Source: Pelagihabitans pacificus (GTDB lineage Bacteria > Bacteroidota > Bacteroidia > Flavobacteriales > Flavobacteriaceae). From it: 64,000 bases of DNA. The notes below the pieces were generated by a model. The model did not search any database. It had not been told where the DNA came from and saw nothing but the letters and a program-made list of their open reading frames with translations. The stretch covers positions 1,116,001-1,180,000 of the forward strand of contig NZ_VIKU02000001.1 in the NCBI RefSeq assembly GCF_009371985.2, written 5' to 3'. A program made the position numbers and the translations under genes. This document shows positions 10,211-18,307 of the stretch, in pieces (position 1 is the stretch's first letter; every line of letters begins with the position of its first letter).

Positions 10211-10957
10211 ATGAAAGTAAAGACGATTTTGGTTTCCCAGCCAGAACCGAAAATGGAGAACTCCCCCTACGCAAGACTTATTGACAAAGAAAAAGTAAAA
10301 GTGGATTTCAGGCCCTTCATTCATGTTGAGGGGGTTGACGCGAAAGAAGTACGTCAGCAAAAAATAGACCTCAACAATTATACCGCCATAATCCTAACCA
10401 GTAGAAATGCGGTCAACCATTATTTTCGTTTGGCCGAAGAAATGAGGTATAAGGTGCCGGACACGATGAAATACTTTTGCCAATCAGAGGCGGTGGCCTA
10501 CTATTTGCAAAAATATGTGGTGTATCGGAAGCGGAAAATTTATGTTGGGAAGATGAACTTTACCGACATGGTACCCATGTTCAAAAAGTACAAGGATGAA
10601 AAGTTCTTGTTACCCTCCTCGGATTCCTTGAAACCCATCGTACCGGAAACCTTGGACAAAATGGGTGTTGATTGGACCAGGGGCATCTTTTACAAAACGG
10701 TCATCAGTGATCTATCAGATCTTAGGGATGTCTATTATGATATTTTGGTATTCTTTAGTCCCTCGGGAATCGAGTCGTTATTGAAGAATTTTCCCGACTT
10801 TGAACAGAACGATACCAGAATCGCCGTTTTTGGCAATTCGACTGTTACCGCCGCCACCGAGGCCGGACTACGAATCGATATCCAGGCTCCTACACCCGAA
10901 ACCCCCTCAATGACCATGGCACTTCAAAAATATATAACTACTGTCAACAAGAAATAA
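10211..10957 (+). CDS. hemD: uroporphyrinogen-III synthase
   Basis: 248-residue HemD-family protein expected to cyclise hydroxymethylbilane to uroporphyrinogen III in haem and sirohaem synthesis. Family features are the N-terminal ILVSQPEP, the central IILTSRNAVNHYF and the later LVFFSPSGIESLL, which correspond to the two-domain hinge architecture. Sequence conservation in this family is low, so the call rests on these patterns together with the adjacent DUF4271 gene. A strong terminator lies 107 bases after the stop. Confidence 0.88.
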   Translation: MKVKTILVSQPEPKMENSPYARLIDKEKVKVDFRPFIHVEGVDAKEVRQQKIDLNNYTAIILTSRNAVNHYFRLAEEMRYKVPDTMKYFCQSEAVAYYLQKYVVYRKRKIYVGKMNFTDMVPMFKKYKDEKFLLPSSDSLKPIVPETLDKMGVDWTRGIFYKTVISDLSDLRDVYYDILVFFSPSGIESLLKNFPDFEQNDTRIAVFGNSTVTAATEAGLRIDIQAPTPETPSMTMALQKYITTVNKK

Positions 10958-11064
10958 ACAACCTCGGAACATTTAAATCTCGATTGGTGAATAAAACCAG
11001 CTTGTTCTTTCCAACAGCAAGCTTTATCGGAATGTACAAGGAAAACAGTTAGTTAAAGATACCG

Positions 11065-11088
11065 ACCCTGTGAAGTACTTCACAGGGT
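11065..11088 (+). terminator. terminator after hemD
   Basis: A perfect 24-base palindrome, arms ACCCTGTGAAGT and ACTTCACAGGGT, is followed by TTTATTTTT on the plus strand. It ends the hemD transcript. Confidence 0.85.
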
Positions 11089-11147
11089 TTTATTTTTACA
11101 AAGCGGGAGTTAAGAAACCAACATTTCTATTTGGTGGTGTTTTCAGG

Positions 11148-12764
11148 TCAAAAAGCATACCGCTGCGGGCCGCCTCTTCGAATCTCTTCGCTAGCATAGG
11201 CTTCGAACTTCTTGAAATTTTCACGAAAGGCATTGGTCAGTTTAAAGGCCGTGGTGTAGTATGCCTTGTCATCGTTCCATGTGGTCCGGGGACTCAGCAC
11301 ATCGGTCGGGACACCAGGACAGGTTCTGGGCTGGGCCACTCCAAAAACGGAGTGTATATGGTAATCGTCGTAGGAGTACAGTCCCAAATCACCGTTCAGC
11401 ACCGCGTTGATCATAGCACGGGTGTATTGAAGTTTCATTCGGGTACCTACCCCGTACGGACCACCGGTCCAACCGGTGTTTACAAGCCAAACGCTCACCC
11501 CGCTGTCTTGCATCTTTCTACTCAACATCTCCGCATATTTTGCAGGATGCAAGGGCATAAAAGGTGCCCCAAAACAGGCCGAAAAAGAAGGAATGGGCTC
11601 TACTACTCCCGCTTCGGTACCGGCAACTTTAGCCGTATAGCCCGAAATAAAATGATAGGCGGCTTGGCTTGGTGTCAGTTTTGAAATCGGAGGCAGTACC
11701 CCAAAGGCGTCGGCAGTCAAAAAAAAGATGTTTTTTGGATTTTTTCCGATGGAGGGACGCTGTACGTTTTCAATATGGTAAAGAGGGTAGCTCACCCGGG
11801 TATTTTGGGTGATGGTCGTGTCGGCGAAATCGACCACCCCGTTTCCATCCATAATCACATTTTCCAATATGGCTCCCTTTTTAATGGCCCCATAAATCTC
11901 AGGTTCTTTTTCTTTGGATAGGTTGATAACCTTTGCATAACAGCCCCCTTCAAAATTAAAGACAGCATTCTCATTGTTCCATCCATGTTCGTCGTCCCCG
12001 ATAAGCTTTCTGGAGGCATCGGTCGACAAAGTGGTCTTTCCCGTGCCCGAAAGTCCAAAAAACAAAGCAGTAGTACCATCCTTGCCCACATTGGCCGAAC
12101 AGTGCATCGGCAATGTATTCTTTTCAACGGGAAGAATGAAATTCAGCGCGGAAAAGATGCCTTTTTTAATTTCACCGGTATATCCCGTTCCACCCACTAA
12201 AGCAATTTTTCTTGTGAAATTCAATATGGCAAAGTTGTGTTGTCGGGTACCGTCTTCCTTGGCATCTGCCATAAAGCCGGGCGCATTGATGACCGTCCAT
12301 TCGGGATCGAAGTCTTTTAGCTCTTCCTGGGTTGGGCGAATGAACATGTTATAGACGAATAGGTTCGACCACGGATATTCATTGACCACCCGGATGTCCA
12401 TCCGATAATTATGGTCGGCACAGGCGTAACAATCCCTTACATAAAGCTCTTTATCATTTAAATAAGCAATTACTTTGTCGTATAACGCATCGAACTTTTC
12501 GGGTGTAAAAGGAATATTGATATCGCTCCACCAGACCTTATCCTCGGTAATGGCATCCCTTACAATAAACCGATCTTTGGGAGATCGCCCGGTAAACTCC
12601 CCGGTATTCACGGCCAAGGCTCCCGAGGAAGCCTCCCGGCCCATCTTCCTCTCCAAGGTAATTTGGTGTAAATCATCGGGAGAGAGTTGATAGTTGATAT
12701 TGGCATGGGTAATTCCATACGATTCCAGAGAGATGGAAGTTGGTCGGTTTTTCGAATTGTTCAT
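11148..12764 (-). CDS. pckA: phosphoenolpyruvate carboxykinase (ATP)
   Basis: 538-residue ATP-dependent PEP carboxykinase, converting oxaloacetate and ATP to PEP and CO2 in gluconeogenesis. It has the phosphate-binding P-loop GLSGTGKTTLS and the following metal-binding stretch IGDDEHGW. FTGRSPKDRFIV near the N-terminus and the C-terminal NTGWTGGPYG are also characteristic. The length is typical. The ATG at 12764 follows a -7 element (TAATTTTG, minus strand) by 21 bases. It has no co-directional neighbour close enough to share a transcript clearly. Confidence 0.98.
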   Translation of the reverse strand: MNNSKNRPTSISLESYGITHANINYQLSPDDLHQITLERKMGREASSGALAVNTGEFTGRSPKDRFIVRDAITEDKVWWSDINIPFTPEKFDALYDKVIAYLNDKELYVRDCYACADHNYRMDIRVVNEYPWSNLFVYNMFIRPTQEELKDFDPEWTVINAPGFMADAKEDGTRQHNFAILNFTRKIALVGGTGYTGEIKKGIFSALNFILPVEKNTLPMHCSANVGKDGTTALFFGLSGTGKTTLSTDASRKLIGDDEHGWNNENAVFNFEGGCYAKVINLSKEKEPEIYGAIKKGAILENVIMDGNGVVDFADTTITQNTRVSYPLYHIENVQRPSIGKNPKNIFFLTADAFGVLPPISKLTPSQAAYHFISGYTAKVAGTEAGVVEPIPSFSACFGAPFMPLHPAKYAEMLSRKMQDSGVSVWLVNTGWTGGPYGVGTRMKLQYTRAMINAVLNGDLGLYSYDDYHIHSVFGVAQPRTCPGVPTDVLSPRTTWNDDKAYYTTAFKLTNAFRENFKKFEAYASEEIRRGGPQRYAF

Positions 12765-12785
12765 TCAGTAGCGGATTTGATGGGG

Positions 12786-12793
12786 CAAAATTA
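12786..12793 (-). promoter_or_regulatory. pckA promoter, -7 element
   Basis: TAATTTTG on the minus strand matches TAnnTTTG and lies 21 bases upstream of the pckA start. Confidence 0.5.
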
Positions 12794-12832
12794 TCATAAA
12801 TATATTTTTGGCCTATAAATTTTGAGAATATA

Positions 12833-13219
12833 TTAGTCGAAATAGCGTAAACAACCAAAGCCTAACAAGCCCCAACCTACCATCAGAAAGACACCTCCTA
12901 CCGGGGTTATAAAACCGATTGTCCTAAAATCAAAGCTGGTGAGCTCATTGGTCGCCAAAAAATAAATCGAGAAAGAAAAAAGTAGGATGCCGGTCAGCAG
13001 CGCATAAAAAATCCATCGTTTGCGTGTATCGGGCAACTGTCCGAGCTTGCCCAAAATCAATAACACGAGGGCATGATACATTTGGTAGCGCACACCTGTC
13101 TGAAAGGTATCGATTGCCGCCGTATCAACGAGCTTTTCCAATCCGTGTGCCGCAAAGGCCCCCAATGCCACAGCTAACGCACCTAGTATACAACCTGTCA
13201 CAAAAATTGTTCTGTTCAT
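12833..13219 (-). CDS. DUF423 family small membrane protein
   Basis: 128-residue protein with four hydrophobic segments and the family motif GAFAAHGLE near residue 20. DUF423 (YgdD-like) proteins are inner-membrane proteins of unknown role. The frame is open upstream to 13333, but the conserved N-terminus begins at the ATG at 13219. The longer version would run through the promoter at 13281-13309 and into the divergent gene. Confidence 0.88.
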   Translation of the reverse strand: MNRTIFVTGCILGALAVALGAFAAHGLEKLVDTAAIDTFQTGVRYQMYHALVLLILGKLGQLPDTRKRWIFYALLTGILLFSFSIYFLATNELTSFDFRTIGFITPVGGVFLMVGWGLLGFGCLRYFD

Positions 13220-13280
13220 AACTTTACAATCACTTTTCATTAAAAATATCACAATTTGATACCTTCGTATTTCGTTACAA

Positions 13281-13309
13281 CAAAGGTAATCATAACAGCG
13301 CATGCACAA
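13281..13309 (-). promoter_or_regulatory. DUF423 promoter (-33 and -7)
   Basis: On the minus strand TTG (13307-13309) is separated by 18 bases from TACCTTTG (13281-13288), matching the flavobacterial TTG-N17-23-TAnnTTTG pattern. It overlaps the start of the divergent saccharopine dehydrogenase-like gene. Confidence 0.55.
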
Positions 13310-14672
13310 TATACTGGTACTCGGAGCGGGCAAATCAACCTCCTATTTATTGGATTATATTCTGGAAAAGGCACCTACGGAAAAGTTGCATTTGACCATT
13401 GGCGATTTGCATCCCGAGTCAATTTCCGACAAGGTAAAAAACCATCCTTCCTGTACTGCTATTACCCTGGATATTTTCAAGGATGAACAACGTACGAAGG
13501 CAATTCAGGCCTCCGACATCGTGGTATCGATGCTTCCGGCCCGTTTTCATGGTAAGGTCGCGATCGATTGCATTGCGTTTGGAAAACACCTGGTAACTGC
13601 CTCCTATGTTAGCAAGGAGATAAAGAGTTTGGATGAACAGGCCAAAAAGAAAGGCCTGGTCTTTATGAACGAGATTGGCCTTGACCCTGGTATCGACCAT
13701 ATGAGTGCCATGCAGGTCATCGACCGCATTCGCGCCAAAGGAGGAAAGATGTTATTATTCGAGTCGTTTACAGGCGGACTGGTGGCTCCTGAGAGCGATG
13801 ACAACCTGTGGAACTACAAGTTTACCTGGAATCCTCGAAACGTGGTAGTGGCAGGACAGGGCGGCACCGCCAAATTCCTTCAGGAGGGAAGTTACAAATA
13901 CATCCCCTATCACAAACTGTTTCGACGCACCGAATTTTTCGATATCGAAGGCTATGGGCGCTTTGAAGGATATGCCAATCGGGATTCGTTGGACTATCGA
14001 GAGGCTTATGGCCTTCAAGACGTGCTTACCCTTTACCGAGGCACCATGCGGCGCGTAGGTTTCTCCAAAGCATGGAACATGTTCGTACAATTGGGCATGA
14101 CCGACGACAGCTATCATATCGAAAACTCGGAGGGCATGTCATATCGCGAATTCGTAAACCTGTTCCTGCCCTATTCCCCTACCGACTCGGTGGAACTTAA
14201 ACTACGCCACTACCTGAAAATCGATCAGGACGATATCATGTGGGACAAATTAGTGGAGCTCGACCTTTTTAGCCATGAAAAGAGCATTCGCCTGAAAAAT
14301 GCAACCCCGGCCCAAGTGTTACAGACCATTTTGGAGGATAGTTGGACGCTCGCGCAAGATGATAAGGACATGATTGTAATGTATCACAAATTCGGGTACG
14401 AGCTTCATAGTAAAAAACGGCAAATTGACGCCAATATGGTGGTTATCGGGGAAACCCACACGCACACTGCCATGGCGAAAACGGTCGGACTTCCGGTAGC
14501 CATCGCCACCTTGTTGATCCTGAATAAAAAAATAACCACGCCTGGGGTACAGATTCCGATTACCCGGGAAGTCTACGAACCTATTCTTGCGGAGCTCCAA
14601 AAGTATGGGGTCGTTTTCAAGGAATTCGAAGTGCCCTATTTGGGGTACAACCCGGACTCTGTTGCAAGCTAG
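13302..14672 (+). CDS. saccharopine dehydrogenase family protein
   Basis: 456-residue NAD(P)-binding protein. It opens with the Rossmann motif VLGAGKSTSYLL and continues with the IVVSMLPARFH and NEIGLDPGIDHMSA signatures of saccharopine reductase/dehydrogenases. The likely reaction is saccharopine formation or cleavage in lysine metabolism, but other substrates occur in the family. It is followed 180 bases later by an Lrp/AsnC regulator, a neighbour that fits amino-acid-responsive control. The start fits the Rossmann motif, which begins at residue 5. Confidence 0.87.
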   Translation: MHNILVLGAGKSTSYLLDYILEKAPTEKLHLTIGDLHPESISDKVKNHPSCTAITLDIFKDEQRTKAIQASDIVVSMLPARFHGKVAIDCIAFGKHLVTASYVSKEIKSLDEQAKKKGLVFMNEIGLDPGIDHMSAMQVIDRIRAKGGKMLLFESFTGGLVAPESDDNLWNYKFTWNPRNVVVAGQGGTAKFLQEGSYKYIPYHKLFRRTEFFDIEGYGRFEGYANRDSLDYREAYGLQDVLTLYRGTMRRVGFSKAWNMFVQLGMTDDSYHIENSEGMSYREFVNLFLPYSPTDSVELKLRHYLKIDQDDIMWDKLVELDLFSHEKSIRLKNATPAQVLQTILEDSWTLAQDDKDMIVMYHKFGYELHSKKRQIDANMVVIGETHTHTAMAKTVGLPVAIATLLILNKKITTPGVQIPITREVYEPILAELQKYGVVFKEFEVPYLGYNPDSVAS

Positions 14673-14852
14673 TCAATTCCTTCCTTTGTCAGACCTAACA
14701 ATAGTGGATAGCCCTATAGTCTACCCTCCAATTTCTTTAACTTAGGCCTAAATAGGTGGATGTCTTCCCGATTGGCCGGAGTGGTCAGTAACTTAAGTGA
14801 TAAATTTTTATACTATATTTGATATTTCAACTATCAATCTATAACCAGAATC

Positions 14853-15323
14853 ATGAAATTCAATAACGAAAAGCTAAAGATTGATGGCATCGATAAGAAA
14901 ATTCTAAGGTTTTTGATGGCCGATGCCCGAAAACCCGTGTTGGAAATCGCACGGAGCATCGGTATCTCTGGAGCCGCCATTCACCAAAGACTCCGCAAAT
15001 TGGAAGCCTCTGGATTATTGGCGGGTTCCAAGTTTGTGATCAATGCCAAGGTAATGGGCTACACCACCATGGCCTATGTCGGTATTTATTTGGACAAAGC
15101 GATGAGCAACCCCGTAGCCGTGAAACAATTGGAAAAGGTTCCCGAAGTATTGGAATGCCACTACACCACTGGGGATTGGTCTATTCTGGTCAAAGTGCTC
15201 TGTCGTGACAACGAACACTTAATGCAGGTACTAAACAACGAAATTCAACAGATAGAGGGGGTCTCCCGAACCGAGACCTTTATATCATTGGCACAGCAAA
15301 TCGATCGACAGATTACGATTTAA
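14853..15323 (+). CDS. Lrp/AsnC family transcriptional regulator
   Basis: 156-residue regulator. The N-terminal winged HTH (IDKKILRFLMADARKPVLEI, then ISGAAIHQRLRKLEASGLL) is followed by the RAM/AsnC ligand domain from about residue 75. The family forms octamers or dimers and responds to amino acids. Its position just after the saccharopine dehydrogenase-like gene suggests that gene as a target. It overlaps the convergent GNAT gene by 11 bases. Confidence 0.93.
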   Translation: MKFNNEKLKIDGIDKKILRFLMADARKPVLEIARSIGISGAAIHQRLRKLEASGLLAGSKFVINAKVMGYTTMAYVGIYLDKAMSNPVAVKQLEKVPEVLECHYTTGDWSILVKVLCRDNEHLMQVLNNEIQQIEGVSRTETFISLAQQIDRQITI

Positions 15324-15750
15324 CCATTGCAAACCCATAAAGGACCACCCTTTCCCGACTCTCGGTTCCCCCAGCGGCCAGGTATGCTTTTTGAGCGGCC
15401 CTATTCGACTTTTCGGTAGCGACCCAAGCTTCTACACATCCCAATCTTTGACCTTCCTTCACCAGAAATTGCACTAATCGTCGACCAATTCCCCTGTTGC
15501 GATACCCCTCCAAGACACTCACCTCGTTCACAAAAAGCTGTGGATCTTTGTCCGGATGCACGTAATGAAACCCGGAGGCCATCCCCACCAGCTGAATTCC
15601 GTCATAGGCAAGAACCAAATGATGTCTAGGATCGGATAGGAATTCAACCGTTCTCTCTTTTTTGATGGGATAATCGAACAATCGCTCCCCGACTTTTTCC
15701 AGCGCGGTCAAATCTTCCGTTGTCGCTACTTTTATTTCAAGATGCTCCAA
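15313..15750 (-). CDS. GNAT family N-acetyltransferase
   Basis: About 145 residues with a GNAT fold. The acetyl-CoA loop appears as VSVLEGYRNRGIGRRLVQ, followed by VEAWVATEKSNRAAQKAY. The substrate is unknown. There is no ATG at a sensible place. The frame stays open to 15909, but that extension runs straight through the terminator at 15792-15816, so translation must start after it. A TTG at 15750 (or another at 15759) gives the usual N-terminus, LEHLEIKVATTEDL. Confidence 0.82.
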   Translation of the reverse strand: MEHLEIKVATTEDLTALEKVGERLFDYPIKKERTVEFLSDPRHHLVLAYDGIQLVGMASGFHYVHPDKDPQLFVNEVSVLEGYRNRGIGRRLVQFLVKEGQRLGCVEAWVATEKSNRAAQKAYLAAGGTESRERVVLYGFAMVKS

Positions 15751-15780
15751 AATTCGCAAACAATTATAGTTAAAGGTATG

Positions 15781-15816
15781 AAATAAAAAAACCTGCCGTG
15801 AACCAATCACGGCAGG
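15781..15816 (-). terminator. terminator after the zinc peptidase gene
   Basis: A perfect 10-base stem, CCTGCCGTGA/TCACGGCAGG with a five-base loop, is followed on the minus strand by TTTTTTATTT. It terminates the upstream peptidase gene and lies between that gene and the GNAT gene. Confidence 0.88.
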
Positions 15817-15850
15817 CTTCGTATCGTCTCCGGTTCCCGGTTTTGGTCCT

Positions 15851-16546
15851 CTAGTCCCTTCCTCCCAATACCTGCATCCCCCAATAAACCAACGTGGCAA
15901 GGGAACCAATAGCGGCCACCAAATAGGTGCGGGCCGCCCATTTGAGCGCGTCCTCAGAACCTTTGTACTCTTGTTGGGTCACGATGTTTTTTGACTTTAA
16001 CCATGCCAATGCACGGTTACTGGCATCGTATTCCACTGGTAGCGTTATAAAACTAAATAAGGTGGCCAAGCACATCATGACCAAGCCTGCGATGGCTACC
16101 CAATAGCCAAATCCGACTCCTGCAGCGGCTCCCAACATGAGTCCGCCAAAAACTACCCACATGCTCATTCCAGAGGTCACCTGAACTACTGGTACCAATT
16201 TGGAACGCATGGTCAACCATTCATAGGCCTGGGCGTGCTGCACAGCGTGCCCGCATTCATGTGCCGCAACAGCCGCTGCGGCCGCATTGCGCTGGTTGTA
16301 AACTCCTTCGCTCAAGTTGACCGTTTTGTTCACCGGATTGTAGTGGTCGGTCAGCATACCACCTGTAGAAACAACTTTTACATCCCGGATGCCATGGTCG
16401 GCAAGCATTTTTTCAGCGATTTCGGCACCGCTCATTCCGTTTTGCAAATGCACTTGGCTGTAGTGCTTGAACTTGCTCTTTAATCGGCTACTTACCAGCC
16501 AACTGACCAAGGCAATAGCTCCGATTAATATATAATATCCCATCAT
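15851..16546 (-). CDS. YugP-type zinc metallopeptidase, membrane
   Basis: 231-residue protein with an N-terminal membrane segment and two more hydrophobic segments in the centre. The zinc motif is HECGHAVQH at about residue 97, and a conserved YNPVNKTVNLSEGVY precedes it. This matches the Zn_peptidase_2 (YugP) family of membrane metallopeptidases, whose substrates are mostly unknown. Two consecutive ATG codons open the gene, and either could serve. A strong terminator follows. Confidence 0.9.
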   Translation of the reverse strand: MMGYYILIGAIALVSWLVSSRLKSKFKHYSQVHLQNGMSGAEIAEKMLADHGIRDVKVVSTGGMLTDHYNPVNKTVNLSEGVYNQRNAAAAAVAAHECGHAVQHAQAYEWLTMRSKLVPVVQVTSGMSMWVVFGGLMLGAAAGVGFGYWVAIAGLVMMCLATLFSFITLPVEYDASNRALAWLKSKNIVTQQEYKGSEDALKWAARTYLVAAIGSLATLVYWGMQVLGGRD

Positions 16547-16661
16547 AACGATTCTCTTTTTAAAAATTTATTAAAGATACTAAAGATTCCTTTTTTGAAG
16601 GAATCCCATTAATTAACGATTCCCATTTTCACGGGAATAACATGTCTTTATATAGCAAAAA

Positions 16662-16703
16662 CCCCGCCATTCTTCCTGAATTAGTCAAAAGGAAGTGACG
16701 GGG
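16662..16703 (-). terminator. terminator after ald
   Basis: An imperfect hairpin with CCCCG/CGGGG ends and CTTCCT/AGGAAG inner arms is followed on the minus strand by TTTTT. It lies just past the alanine dehydrogenase stop. Confidence 0.75.
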
Positions 16704-16730
16704 CTGGATTGAACTGACAGAATGTACGTT

Positions 16731-17831
16731 TTATGCCATCACGGGTTCCCACCCAAAGGCTTCCATTATTTCTTCGTAAACCACTTTACCCTTCACGATG
16801 TTAAGGCCTTTTTGCAAAGACGCATCGGTTTCGGTCGCTTTTTCCCAACCTAAATCGGCCAGTTTCAATACGTAGGGCAAGGTAACATTGGTCAATGCCA
16901 TCGTAGAGGTATATGGGACCGCCCCGGGCATATTTGCTACGGAATAGTGCACTACGTCATCGATGATATACACCGGATCTTCATGGGTAGTGGGCCGTGT
17001 CGTTTCGACGCAGCCTCCCTGGTCCACCGCAACATCGACAATGACCGTTCCCGCCCTCATTTCCTTAAGCATATCCCGCGTAATGAGGTTGGGTGCCTTT
17101 GCTCCCTTCAGCAATACCCCACCGATAATCAAATCATGATCCTTGATGTGTTTGCGAATATTGAACTCATTCGAAAACTCGGTAACGACATGTGGGGGCA
17201 TCACATCGTTTACATAACGCAATCGCTTCATATTGATATCGAGGATGGTCACGTGAGCACCGAGTCCGGCTGCCATTTTTGCAGCTTGAATTCCCACGAC
17301 ACCTGCTCCAAGCACCAGTACTTTTCCCGGCGCCACTCCGGGAACCCCTCCCAAAAGTACCCCTCGGCCCTTGACCGGTTTCTCCAAATACTTGGCTCCT
17401 TGCTGAATCGCCATTCGACCCGCCACCTCGGACATAGGGGTAAGCAACGGCAGGGTACCCTCATCGTCTTCCACGGTTTCATAGGCGATGCAAATGGCGC
17501 TGCTGTCGATCATCGCCTTTGTCAACGGCTCACTTGATGCAAAATGAAAATAAGTGAACACCACTTGGTTTGGCTGTACAAGTTGGTATTCCTCTTGGAT
17601 AGGTTCCTTTACCTTTACGATCATGTCGCTCATGGCATATACCTGACCGATCGTATCCAAGATGATGGCACCAGCCTTTTTATAGTCGGCATCAAAAAAA
17701 CCACTGCCTTCCCCCGCAGTAGATTGTATGTATACGGTATGACCGTTTTTTACCAGTTCGTACACACCGGCCGGGGTCATCCCCACCCGGCTTTCATTGT
17801 TTTTTATTTCTTTTGGAACTCCTACAGTCAT
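16731..17831 (-). CDS. ald: alanine dehydrogenase
   Basis: 366-residue enzyme catalysing reversible NAD-dependent deamination of alanine to pyruvate. The N-terminus VGVPKEIKNNESRVGMTP is the classic AlaDH/PNT signature. The NAD-binding glycine motif VLGAGVVGIQAAKMA lies near residue 170. The length matches stand-alone alanine dehydrogenase rather than transhydrogenase subunit A. It is flanked by a terminator downstream and appears to be monocistronic. Confidence 0.96.
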   Translation of the reverse strand: MTVGVPKEIKNNESRVGMTPAGVYELVKNGHTVYIQSTAGEGSGFFDADYKKAGAIILDTIGQVYAMSDMIVKVKEPIQEEYQLVQPNQVVFTYFHFASSEPLTKAMIDSSAICIAYETVEDDEGTLPLLTPMSEVAGRMAIQQGAKYLEKPVKGRGVLLGGVPGVAPGKVLVLGAGVVGIQAAKMAAGLGAHVTILDINMKRLRYVNDVMPPHVVTEFSNEFNIRKHIKDHDLIIGGVLLKGAKAPNLITRDMLKEMRAGTVIVDVAVDQGGCVETTRPTTHEDPVYIIDDVVHYSVANMPGAVPYTSTMALTNVTLPYVLKLADLGWEKATETDASLQKGLNIVKGKVVYEEIMEAFGWEPVMA

Positions 17832-17943
17832 CTGTTGATTATTTATAGATTACAACACAAAATTGTGACAATTGCAACAATAATAAAAATATAATCGACA
17901 AAAATAGGGGGTTATAGGGATAAAAAGATAGTATTTGCCAGAT

Positions 17944-17966
17944 TACCCCCTAAAAATTAGGGGGTA
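17944..17966 (-). terminator. probable terminator after the SemiSWEET gene
   Basis: A perfect 10-base inverted repeat (TACCCCCTAA/TTAGGGGGTA with an AAA loop) lies 12 bases past the gene's stop. The T-run is weak, so it may instead be a stabilising hairpin. Confidence 0.55.
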
Positions 17967-17978
17967 TAGTTTCTAAAT

Positions 17979-18233
17979 TTATTTATACTTAATTTTAAGC
18001 ATGATGATTATAAGGGAGAGTACTGCCGTAACCGAATTGGCAATCGTCATGCTTAAACTTCCGATTTGGATGCCATAGAAGAGCCACAATATGATTCCGG
18101 TAAGAAAGACCAAATACATCGTTAAGGAAATATCTTTGGTAGACCTGAGTTTCCAAGCTTTGTACACTTGGGGCACAAAGGCCGAAGTGGTGAGCGCAGC
18201 GGCGATGAGGCCTATGATTTCAAGATTGTCCAT
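17979..18233 (-). CDS. SemiSWEET sugar transporter (PQ-loop, MtN3 family)
   Basis: 84-residue protein with three transmembrane helices and the PQ motif in TSAFVPQVYKAWK. This is the size and layout of bacterial SemiSWEETs, which dimerise to move sugars across the inner membrane. The frame is open to 18257, but the ATG at 18233 (MDNLEIIGLIAA) begins the conserved helix and is preferred. The substrate cannot be read from the sequence. Confidence 0.9.
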   Translation of the reverse strand: MDNLEIIGLIAAALTTSAFVPQVYKAWKLRSTKDISLTMYLVFLTGIILWLFYGIQIGSLSMTIANSVTAVLSLIIIMLKIKYK

Positions 18234-18307
18234 CGTGCTTTTTGTTACTCTCGGCACTCCTCATGTCTAGGAATGACAAATTGGAGATACTATATTACGA
18301 AGTCGGG

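Noticed and set aside
14731-14750. 13-base string TTTCTTTAACTTA shared by the leader of the Lrp gene and the leader of the UPF0173 gene (near 59341)
   Set aside because: Only two copies, AT-rich, at different distances from the starts; likely chance or a weak promoter-like element.
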